Origin: JBDTVS01 sp040007095
GTDB lineage: Bacteria; Acidobacteriota; Vicinamibacteria; Vicinamibacterales; CAVVIG01
Assembly: GCA_040007095.1 (NCBI GenBank)
Contig: JBDTVS010000121.1
Location: forward strand, 1-11,961
Reading direction: 5' to 3'
Length of the DNA: 11,961 nucleotides
The notes beneath the pieces are model-generated. The model searched no databases. It was given only the letters and a program-made list of their open reading frames with translations, and had not been told where the DNA came from. The position numbers were made by a program, and so were the translations under genes. Below, in pieces: positions 6,125 to 11,961 of this stretch. Position 1 is the stretch's first letter. Every line of letters begins with the position of its first letter.

Positions 6125-7318
6125 ATGACCCGGATGACACGCTGCGCCGTGGTGCTGGTCGTCGGGCAGATCGGCGTGCTACTGGCCGCGCAGCCGGCGT
6201 TCGCCAATCGGGACTCCGAGTCGCTCCGGGCGCGCGCCGCCGCCGAGCTCTACAACATGGACCGCGATCGAGCGCTCGATACCTACCGGCAGGCGGTCGC
6301 GGCCGACCCGGAAGACGCGGCCGCGTATCGTGGCCTCGCCAGCGCATGGTGGCTCAGCATCACGTTCCGCCTCGGCAACATGACCGTCGACGAGTACATC
6401 GGGCGTGTCAATCGGACGAAAGCGCCGCCGGCTCCGCCACCTCCAGAGGCCGCAGCGGGATTCCGCGACGCACTCAATCAGGCGCTGGCGCTGGCACGCA
6501 AGCGCCTCGCCGCCAACCCGCAGGATGCCGAGGCCCACTATCAACTCGGGGCCGCCGCCGGCCTTCGCGCCTCGTACACCGCCACGGTCGAAGGTCGAGC
6601 CGTGGGTGCCTTTCGCGCGGCGAAGGACGCCTACGAAGAGCACGAAAAGGTGCTCGCGCTCGATGCCCGCCGCAAGGATGCGGGCTTCATCGTCGGCAGC
6701 TACCGATACATCGTGTCCACGCTCGCCCTTCCCGCTCGCTGGGTCGCCTACGTCGCGGGGTTCGGAGGCGGCAAGGACCGGGGCGTGCGCATGATCGAGG
6801 AGGCCGCCGCGTATCCCGGCGACAACCAGGTCGACGCGCGGCTGGCACTTCTGCTGATCTACAACCGTGAGCGCCGATACGACGACGCGCTGAAACAGCT
6901 GGCCGCGCTGCGGGACCAATTCCCGCGGAACCGGCTGCTGTGGCTCGAGACGGGCTCGACGAACCTTCGGGCGGGACGCCCGGCCGAAGCCGCGCGAATG
7001 TTGACCGACGGGATGTCGAGGTTCGCGAACGACACACGGCCGAAGATGTTCGGCGAGGAGGCGCTGTGGCTGTTCAAGCGCGGCGCGGCACGCGCGGCAG
7101 AAGGTCAGGCGTCAGAGGCTGAACAAGATCTGCGCAAGGCGGTCTCGTCGGAAGGCCGGCCATGGGTGCTCGGTCGCAGCCGATTCGAGCTCGGGAAATT
7201 GTTGCTGAAAGCCGGACGCACGGCAGACGCGCGGCGAGAGCTGCAAACAGCCGCCACGTTGTGCGACTCGGACAACGACGGCGCCACGGCCGACGAGGCG
7301 CGCCGGCTGCTGAAGTAG
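6125..7318 (+). CDS. Secreted TPR-repeat protein, function unknown
   Basis: The protein is 397 aa. Residues 1-27 look like a cleavable signal peptide (TRCAVVLVVGQIGVLLAA, then QPAFA before N28), so the mature protein should be periplasmic. The rest is helical TPR-like repeats: about 33-76 (ALDTYRQAVAADPEDAAAYRGLA), 115-150 (ALARKRLAANPQDAEAHYQLG), 245-310 (ARLALLLIYNRERRYDDALK onward) and 325-390 (LGKLLLKAGRTADARRELQ). Such repeats bind other proteins, but the partner is not indicated. A start at the second ATG (6134) is also possible; neither has a strong ribosome site. An AT-rich box TAAGAT (6112-6117) sits only 7 bp upstream without a correctly spaced -35. It is divergent from coxA and shares its spacer, which may mean shared regulation but not shared function. 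Confidence 0.8.
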   Translation: MTRMTRCAVVLVVGQIGVLLAAQPAFANRDSESLRARAAAELYNMDRDRALDTYRQAVAADPEDAAAYRGLASAWWLSITFRLGNMTVDEYIGRVNRTKAPPAPPPPEAAAGFRDALNQALALARKRLAANPQDAEAHYQLGAAAGLRASYTATVEGRAVGAFRAAKDAYEEHEKVLALDARRKDAGFIVGSYRYIVSTLALPARWVAYVAGFGGGKDRGVRMIEEAAAYPGDNQVDARLALLLIYNRERRYDDALKQLAALRDQFPRNRLLWLETGSTNLRAGRPAEAARMLTDGMSRFANDTRPKMFGEEALWLFKRGAARAAEGQASEAEQDLRKAVSSEGRPWVLGRSRFELGKLLLKAGRTADARRELQTAATLCDSDNDGATADEARRLLK

Positions 7319-7414
7319 CGGCACGCTCCGCCCGGCGAGTGCCAGCCCCACTTCGCCGAAGCGTCCTCGTCTGTCACAGCGCTGCCACAAACCCCAACAA
7401 AGCCTTGTCCAATA

Positions 7415-7431
7415 CGGAACACGCAGTTCCG
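7415..7431. other. Short perfect inverted repeat in the TPR / small secreted protein spacer
   Basis: CGGAAC (7415-7420) and GTTCCG (7426-7431) are separated by ACGCA. It lies in the 251-bp spacer 7319-7569, otherwise without recognised features apart from the ribosome site of the next gene. It may be an operator or chance; it is 139 bp upstream of the next start. Confidence 0.25.
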
Positions 7432-7569
7432 CCGATTCCGCAGAGAGTCGTGAACAGCATGGCAGGGTTCGCAAGGCGATCGCGCCAACCTGATTCCACG
7501 CAGGCAGAGGATCGGCTCGGCCTTCCGAATTTTCAAACGCGCGGAGCCGACACGCGCCGCAGGAGCAAC

Positions 7570-8025
7570 ATGACAATGATCCGCACGACAGCCGTGGCGC
7601 TCGGTCTGGCAGCGATCTGTGCCTCAGGGTTGGCCGCACAGACGCAGGAGACGAAAACGACGACGAAGACCAAGGTCGAGATCTCGGGCGGGAAAGACGT
7701 GACCGTGATGGGCTGCCTGGAACAACGCCCGAACGGTGAGTACATGCTGACCGAGGTCCGCGCGAATCGCGGGGGCGAAACGTCTCGATATGCGCTCGTC
7801 ACCAGCGAGGACCTATCCAAACACGTCGGGGAGCGCGTCGAAATCCAGGGCAAGGCCGTCGTGTCCGGTGACGGCAAACTCACGGTCGAGTCGAAGACCA
7901 ACACCGAAGTCGAAAACGGCAAGGATCAGGAGTCGAAGACCAAGCGCGAAAGCACGAGCGGAGCGCTCGCCCTGCCGTATCTCGGCGTGAAGTCGATCAA
8001 GACCTTCTCGTCGTACTGCAGCTAG
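7570..8025 (+). CDS. Small secreted protein with probable OB-like beta domain (GCL...HVG pattern)
   Basis: The protein is 151 aa. It begins with a signal peptide (MTMIRTTAVALGLAAICASGLAAQ, cleavage probably after ASGLAA or nearby). The mature part has VTVMGCLEQRPNGEYMLTEV (about 44-63), YALVTSEDLSKHVGERVEIQG and a Lys/Glu/Thr-rich tail, with one Cys in the GCL motif and one at the C-terminus (YCS). The order 'GCL, Gly-x-Tyr-x-Leu-Thr, Tyr-x-Leu, Leu..His-Val-Gly..Val-x-x-x-Gly' resembles small secreted beta-barrel proteins abundant in Acidobacteriota; this is recalled, not searched. The start is well fixed: AGGAG at 7561-7565, four bases before ATG. An earlier in-frame start at 7162 would run through the TPR gene and is rejected. 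Function unknown. Confidence 0.75.
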   Translation: MTMIRTTAVALGLAAICASGLAAQTQETKTTTKTKVEISGGKDVTVMGCLEQRPNGEYMLTEVRANRGGETSRYALVTSEDLSKHVGERVEIQGKAVVSGDGKLTVESKTNTEVENGKDQESKTKRESTSGALALPYLGVKSIKTFSSYCS

Positions 8026-8048
8026 GCTGCACGTCCTCGCCTGGCGAG
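8017..8048 (+). other. Two adjacent short hairpins at the end of the small secreted protein gene
   Basis: TGCAGC (8017-8022) pairs with GCTGCA (8026-8031) around the stop codon TAG itself, and CTCGCC (8036-8041) pairs with GGCGAG (8043-8048). Both are perfect 6-bp repeats, though loops of 3 and 1 nt mean inner pairs would open. They precede a much stronger hairpin 20 bp downstream. Confidence 0.4.
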
Positions 8049-8067
8049 ATCCGATAATTTCTTCGCG

Positions 8068-8099
8068 CGCGAGAGGGCGAGACCGCTCGCTCTCTCGCG
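8068..8099. terminator. Strong hairpin between convergent genes, candidate bidirectional terminator
   Basis: CGCGAGAGGGCGAG (8068-8081) pairs with CTCGCTCTCTCGCG (8086-8099) as a 14-bp stem with one G-U wobble and a 4-nt loop ACCG. It is 42 bp after the stop of the small secreted protein gene and 92 bp from the end of the receptor remnant on the other strand. It lacks a following T-tract on either strand, so termination would have to be Rho-assisted or stem-driven. Confidence 0.55.
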
Positions 8100-8191
8100 A
8101 AGGCGAACAGTGTCGGGTTCGGTCACTCGTATTGAAGTTCGGACCTCGAGGCGTTCGGCAAACCTGTCGCCGATGCGAAACGGGCATCCCG

Positions 8192-8899
8192 CTAGAAATT
8201 CACCGCCATATTGAATCGCACGAACCGCGGCGCCACGATGGCGTTCGGCCGAAGGTTCGTCGCCCTGATCTTGGCGAATCGCATATCCACCTGGGTGATG
8301 CGATCGCCATACACTTGACCGTCGTGAGCATGTTCACCGTCGTGGTGCCGGTTGCCAGGCCACCGGCCGGCAATCGCCCCAGCGTCTCCTGGACGACGGT
8401 GTTCGGCAAGGCGATGTTGGCATTCCGCGACGCACCGTTGGTGGCGGAGTTGGCCCATGCCAATGTTGGCGTTGGGCACCGAGCGCACGTTGGCGCTGAT
8501 CAGCACGTCGACCTTGGGGACCGTGTACGAGGCGAGCCCTCTGAGCGACGTCTCGACCGGCTCGGTGATCGCGCACGAATCGAGCCGTTGACTCACGCCG
8601 GCGACGACCAGCAACTCGGGCAGCGCCGCCGAGAGCGCGCACGTGTTGATCACGCCGCGGCCGGTCGACGTGCCGCCCGAGATCGTGACGCCGCTGCGCA
8701 GCCGCGCGTTCAGGTTGACGTCCACGCCGTGCCAGTACTGGGTGCGTGCCGGCGCGTAGTCGGTCTCCAACGTCTGGTAGTTTCTGGCCGCTCCGCTGGC
8801 CGCCTGGTTGACGGCATAGTAGGTGAACGTCTGGCCGCTCACGGGCAGCTCCGCGTTCTGCGGCGCCGGCGAACGAGGGTCAATCGATAAGTGGGCCAA
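8192..8899 (-). pseudogene. Decayed 3' fragment of a TonB-dependent receptor gene (carboxypeptidase-like acidobacterial type)
   Basis: Intact receptors of this type are outer-membrane barrels of about 1000 residues for uptake of bulky substrates. Only about 235 codons remain, with no plug domain. Recognisable barrel strands: YWHGVDVNLNARL, SGVTISGGTSTGRGVINTC, and SLRGLASYTVPKVDVLISAN. Near 8464 the homology moves to another frame (WANSATNGASRNANIALPN, then VVQETLGRLPAGG), and near 8317-8325 it returns to the first (VYGDRITQVDMRFAKI). A third lesion near 8255-8268 joins AKI directly to LRPNAIVAPRFVRFNMAVNF, so the usual RFGRTR...DLYN segment of roughly 35-45 residues is missing. The end VRFNMAVNF keeps the terminal aromatic used for barrel insertion. 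Truncation, two compensating shifts and a deletion point to a dead remnant; one frameshift alone could be a sequencing error. Confidence 0.8.
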
Positions 8900-8940
8900 T
8901 CGTCAGGGCTTGTGAATTCTGAAGCCGGCAAATTGGATCC

Positions 8941-8946
8941 AGGAGG
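8941..8946 (+). promoter_or_regulatory. Ribosome binding site that fixes the msrQ start
   Basis: A perfect AGGAGG lies seven bases before the GTG at 8954. An upstream in-frame GTG at 8891 has no such site and would add 21 residues unlike the family. The GTG at 8954 is therefore preferred. Confidence 0.8.
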
Positions 8947-8953
8947 CCGCGCC

Positions 8954-9610
8954 GTGCGCACGGCGCTGAAACCGGCGGCGTTCGTCGCGAGCCTTGCGCC
9001 GGCGGCGTACGGGACGTGGGCTGCATTCCACAATCAGATCGGGAGGGATCCGGCCCGCGCCTTGGAGAGAATGACCGGCGATTGGGCGATCGAATTTCTC
9101 TGTCTCACGCTGGCGGTCACGCCGCTGAGGCGGCTCTCGTCGTGGCATTGGCCGGTGAAATTACGCCGCATGCTTGGGCTGTTCTCGTTCTTTTACGGCA
9201 CCATCCACTTCATGACCTACCTGGCGTTCGATCGATTTTCCTGGATCGATTTCCCCAATGGGCTCCTGTCCGGACCCGCTGCCGTGGACTTCATCAGATC
9301 GACCGTCGTCGACATTGTTGCGCGCCCCTTTCTCGCGATTGGATTCGCGGGGTTTCTGGTGATGGCGCCGCTGGCCGTCACCTCGACACCCGGCATGATT
9401 CGCCGTCTGGGCGGACGACGATGGCAGCGGCTCCATCGCCTGGTGTACTTCGTGGCCGTGGCCGGCCTGTTGCATCACTGGTGGCCCCTTGCAGACCGCT
9501 TTCGGCTCGACACCTACGGGGGACTCGTCGGCGCGTCCCTGGTCTTTCGGCTCTATTGGTCCCGCCTGCGATCGACACCGGCCTCTCCGGTCGGTATGGG
9601 CCGTCTGTGA
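8954..9610 (+). CDS. msrQ: Heme-binding membrane subunit of methionine sulfoxide reductase, MsrQ (YedZ)
   Basis: The protein is 218 aa, in the family range. MsrQ is a b-type heme membrane protein that delivers electrons to the periplasmic molybdenum enzyme MsrP for repair of oxidised methionines. Seen: TGDWAIEFLCLTLAVTPLRRL (41-61), LRRMLGLFSFFYGTIHFMTYL (70-90) with heme-ligand candidate H85, PFLAIGFAGF (125-134), LAVTSTPGMIRRLGGRRWQRLHRLVYF (140-166) with H161, and LLHHWW (172-177) with H174/H175. About six membrane helices are expected. The start is GTG at 8954 (see the ribosome site). The msrP partner normally sits just upstream; here that place holds a receptor remnant on the other strand. 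The operon partner is therefore missing or elsewhere in the genome. Confidence 0.88.
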   Translation: MRTALKPAAFVASLAPAAYGTWAAFHNQIGRDPARALERMTGDWAIEFLCLTLAVTPLRRLSSWHWPVKLRRMLGLFSFFYGTIHFMTYLAFDRFSWIDFPNGLLSGPAAVDFIRSTVVDIVARPFLAIGFAGFLVMAPLAVTSTPGMIRRLGGRRWQRLHRLVYFVAVAGLLHHWWPLADRFRLDTYGGLVGASLVFRLYWSRLRSTPASPVGMGRL

Positions 9611-9752
9611 GGCGGCATGTCTTCTTCGTGCTTTGGTGGTTTCGTGATCGCATTTCGACGCGACCGATGATCGGAACCGTCCACGAGTCGGCGATAATCC
9701 CGGCGATGGCTTTTCAAATCGCCACGAGCGGGGCGACGGCCCGCTGCCCGGC

Positions 9753-11168
9753 ATGATCGCCGGCCTCGTCCTCGCGGTGGTCGCGTTCGTGCTGCGGAAC
9801 GCCAGTCGCAGCCGCCGGGTACGTGCCAAGCTGCTGACCTCCGGGCTGCTGTTTGTGACCTCCGCCGTGGGGTCGGCCCTGCTGGTGTACGCCCCGTTGA
9901 CGCCGTCCGTCATCGAACAGATTCACACCTTCAACCCACTGCTGCTCACCTTCGGGGTCGTCAACGCCTTGGTCGTCCTGGCGATCAACTCATGGCGCCA
10001 GGATCGCGTGTCCGAACAGTTCCCCAACATCGTGCAGGACACGATCGTCATCGGCATCTTTGCCCTGGCGGCGATCCTGTTTCTGCAGGACAAGATTCTC
10101 GCGACCACGGCGGTCGGCGCAGTGGTGATCGGCTTTGCGCTGCAGGACACGCTCGGCAACCTGTTCGCGGGGCTTGCGATTCAGATCGAGAAGCCATTTC
10201 GCGTTGGGCATTGGGTGACGATCGCCGGCACCGACGGCGCGGTGGCCGAGGTCACGTGGCGCGCCACGAAGCTGCGGACCAAGGCGGGCAATTTCATGAT
10301 CGTGCCCAACAGCGTGGTGGCGAAGGAGACGATCACGAACTACTCGGAACCGACGAAGGAAACGCGGCTCGAGGTGGAGGTGGGCGCCAGCTACGAGGCG
10401 ACGCCGAATCAGGTCAAGGCGGTGATCAGGGACGCGCTCCGCGACGAGCCGCTGATCCTGCGCGAGCGCGAACCCGACGTCCTGCTGGTCGACTTCGCTG
10501 CGTCGGCAATCACCTACCGCGTCCGCGTGTGGACGACCGATTTCAGCGCCGACATGCTGGTGCGCGACCGGGTTCGTTCGCTCATCTACTACGCGTTCCG
10601 CCGCCACGGCATCAACATTCCGTATCCGATTCAGGTGGAGCTGTCGGAACTGCCGGCGGCCGTCGACGACGCGCCGATCGTGACCGCCGGCACTCTCGAC
10701 GCCGTGAACATCCTGGCGCCGCTCAACACCGAGCAGCGCGAACGCCTTCTGCAAGGGGCGCGCTCGCTCGTCTATGGCGCGGGCGAGCCGATCGTGCGCG
10801 AGGGGGCACACGGCAGCTCGATGTTTCTGTTGTTGCGGGGAGAAGCGATCGTGACGCTGGCGCGCGCCAGCGGCGAGCTGGCCAGGCTGCGCGACGGACA
10901 CGTCTTTGGCGAGATGTCGCTGCTGACCGGTGAGCCCCGCACGGCGACGGTCACCGCCGCGATCGAGTGCCGAGTCCTCGAGATCGGCGTCGACGCGTTC
11001 CGGCGCGTCGCGCTGGCCGACCCCGCGATCGTCGAGCTCGTCACCACCGCCGTCGCGACGCGGCGCATGGAGCTCGACGTCCACCGCGCGACCAGGTCTG
11101 CGGCGTCCGGGCTTCCGGAAGAGCCGCAAACCTTCCTCGCGCGCGTCCGCGACTTTCTGAAGCTTTAG
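9753..11168 (+). CDS. MscS-family channel with C-terminal cyclic-nucleotide-binding domain
   Basis: The protein is 471 aa. N-terminal membrane helices lie at about 2-17, 27-47, 62-80 and 94-112. The pore helix and start of the beta domain follow: AVGAVVIGFALQDTLGNLFAG (120-140) and IEKPFRVGHWVTIAG (145-159), typical MscS. MIVPNSVV (182-189) and the alpha/beta vestibule continue to about 298. A cNMP-binding beta roll occupies about 320-425, with the phosphate-binding cassette FGEMSLLTGEPRTATV (385-400), including the ligand-contacting Glu387 and Arg396. MscS-type channels release solutes on membrane stretch; fused versions with this domain are known as bacterial cyclic-nucleotide-gated (bCNG) channels, some of which lack mechanosensitivity. 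The start ATG at 9753 has no strong ribosome site. It lies 142 bp after msrQ, so it may have its own promoter. It converges with the M48 gene, overlapping by 4 bp. Confidence 0.9.
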   Translation: MIAGLVLAVVAFVLRNASRSRRVRAKLLTSGLLFVTSAVGSALLVYAPLTPSVIEQIHTFNPLLLTFGVVNALVVLAINSWRQDRVSEQFPNIVQDTIVIGIFALAAILFLQDKILATTAVGAVVIGFALQDTLGNLFAGLAIQIEKPFRVGHWVTIAGTDGAVAEVTWRATKLRTKAGNFMIVPNSVVAKETITNYSEPTKETRLEVEVGASYEATPNQVKAVIRDALRDEPLILREREPDVLLVDFAASAITYRVRVWTTDFSADMLVRDRVRSLIYYAFRRHGINIPYPIQVELSELPAAVDDAPIVTAGTLDAVNILAPLNTEQRERLLQGARSLVYGAGEPIVREGAHGSSMFLLLRGEAIVTLARASGELARLRDGHVFGEMSLLTGEPRTATVTAAIECRVLEIGVDAFRRVALADPAIVELVTTAVATRRMELDVHRATRSAASGLPEEPQTFLARVRDFLKL

Positions 11169-11961
11169 ACGACGCCTTTCTTGAACTCCGCGACCTCGGC
11201 GGCGCTGACCGTCACTTTGACGAGCGCGGGGTTGCCGCCGCCCTTCGCCGCCCGATCGGGGCCAACGCCTCGGGATCCGCCGGAGGCCGAGACCTGCGAC
11301 GATTGCTTTTCTGGGGCCACGGCCTGCTTCAGCGCACCGATGCCAAAGCCCTTTTTCTTCGGTTCTTCTTCTTTTTTGGCCTCCGCGGGCTTCGCGGGCG
11401 CAGACGCTCCCTCGGCGACGGTGGCGATGGCGCTTACCGGCGTCGCCTTGTATTTGACCTGAGTCTTGTAACGGTCCTCCACGATCGCTCCGGTCTTCGC
11501 GCCTGCCAGCTTCCGGATCGCGTCGATCCGCGCCTTGGTGTCGGGATGCGAGGCGAACAGGCCGTTGCTCTCCGGCTGATCCTTGTTGCGCTCGTCCAGC
11601 TGCGTCAGGAAGTCGGCGAGCTTGCCCGGCGCATAGCCCGCTTTCTCCGCCAGCGTCAACGACACTTTGTCCGAGTCCATCTCGTCGCCGCGATCGAACT
11701 TGTTCTCCAGGACGATATCGTAGGCCCTGTTCGCGATGCGATCCAGGAAAGGTCCGCGGCTGGAGAGCGTCTCGTTGGCACCGAGCTGGACCGCCTTGTT
11801 CTTCTTGATGGCGTTCACGGCGTGCTTGTGCGCCACGTGGCCGATCTCGTGGGCCAGCACGCCGGCCAGCTCCGCCTCGCTGGTGATCAATCCGAGCGCA
11901 CCCCTGGTGATGTGCACGATGCCGCCGGGCGACGCGAACGCGTTGACGCCGTCGGTGTCGA
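11165..11961 (-). CDS. M48-family zinc metalloprotease, 5' truncated at the window edge
   Basis: 264 complete codons are visible, and the gene continues past the window. It starts in mid-domain with DTDGVNAFASPGGIVHITRGAL, the strand preceding the active site in M48 peptidases (Ste24/Oma1/BepA type). The zinc motif HEIGH is encoded at 11837-11851. The third ligand is probably the Glu of DEMDSDKVS, 50-odd residues later, in place of the common E-x-E-A-D. AEKAGYAPGKLADFL and a SHPDTKARI motif follow, again usual for this family. The last 110 residues are an Ala/Lys/Glu-rich linker and a variable tail (GFGIGALKQAV, KVTVSAAEVAEFKKGVV). Such proteases are membrane or periplasmic quality-control enzymes. 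The GTG at 11917 is only an internal codon, not the start. The TAA stop overlaps the TAG of the channel gene. Confidence 0.88.
   Translation of the reverse strand, partial: DTDGVNAFASPGGIVHITRGALGLITSEAELAGVLAHEIGHVAHKHAVNAIKKNKAVQLGANETLSSRGPFLDRIANRAYDIVLENKFDRGDEMDSDKVSLTLAEKAGYAPGKLADFLTQLDERNKDQPESNGLFASHPDTKARIDAIRKLAGAKTGAIVEDRYKTQVKYKATPVSAIATVAEGASAPAKPAEAKKEEEPKKKGFGIGALKQAVAPEKQSSQVSASGGSRGVGPDRAAKGGGNPALVKVTVSAAEVAEFKKGVV

Noticed and set aside
6003..6347. N-terminal extension of coxA by 115 codons
   Set aside because: It is Arg/Pro-rich, would overlap the divergent TPR gene and the candidate promoter, and is not seen in the subunit I family.
8926..8940. EcoRI and BamHI recognition sequences close together, suggesting a cloning junction
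   Set aside because: Six-base sites occur by chance; there is no vector-like sequence, and the reading frames around them look native.
8891..8953. Longer msrQ beginning at GTG 8891
   Set aside because: The added 21 residues lack family similarity and a ribosome site, while GTG 8954 has a perfect AGGAGG at good spacing.
9693..9698. GATAAT as a -10 box for the channel gene
   Set aside because: No acceptable -35 sequence lies 16-18 bp upstream, so a promoter cannot be supported.
9706..9756. A 16-codon frame overlapping the channel start (ATGA), a possible leader peptide
   Set aside because: It has no ribosome site and no distinctive composition; such short frames are common by chance.
9990..11129. 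Long minus-strand open frame (379 codons) opposite the channel gene
   Set aside because: It is Arg/His/Asp-rich with no recognisable fold, and a mirror of the strongly supported MscS-cNMP gene.

Overview
The window is high-GC bacterial chromosome. The best-fitting source is an Acidobacteriota genome, possibly a Vicinamibacteria-like lineage. This is inferred from gene content: the tail of an acidobacterial-type VWA protein, a remnant of the large carboxypeptidase-like TonB-dependent receptors typical of that phylum, and a small secreted protein with a GCL...HVG pattern. There is no rRNA marker to confirm it.

Layout. Bases 1-595 (+) hold the 3' end of a VWA-domain protein gene, then a bacterial frataxin (cyaY). 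Bases 678-6002 (-) form one tightly packed block read right to left: coxA (subunit I), coxC (III), a subunit IV gene, two tiny membrane-protein genes, coxB (subunit II, CuA), and a proline-racemase-superfamily enzyme. Stop and start codons overlap at two junctions, so at least the part from subunit IV to coxB looks translationally coupled. A candidate promoter lies just upstream of coxA. A four-copy 14-bp tandem repeat fills the coxA-coxC gap. Divergent from coxA, a secreted TPR protein runs from 6125 to 7318 (+), followed by a small secreted protein (7570-8025, +) and a group of strong hairpins. Bases 8192-8899 (-) are a decayed TonB-dependent receptor fragment. Next come msrQ (8954-9610, +), an MscS-type channel with a C-terminal cyclic-nucleotide-binding domain (9753-11168, +) and, convergent with it, a 5'-truncated M48 zinc metalloprotease (11165 to the window end, -).

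How the genes fit together. The core is an aa3-type cytochrome c oxidase operon with all heme and copper ligands present. CoxB has no fused cytochrome c, so an external electron donor is needed. No heme A synthase or copper chaperone (SCO, Cox11) gene is in the window. The frataxin, oxidase and MsrQ share an iron/heme/redox theme, but their adjacency alone does not show a common pathway.

I did not find a clearly new defence, mobile or RNA system. The most promising unexplained items are the two small membrane proteins inside the oxidase operon (one with a CPVC motif), the intergenic 14-bp repeat, the Ser/Cys active-site form of the racemase-family enzyme, and the channel-cNMP domain fusion.
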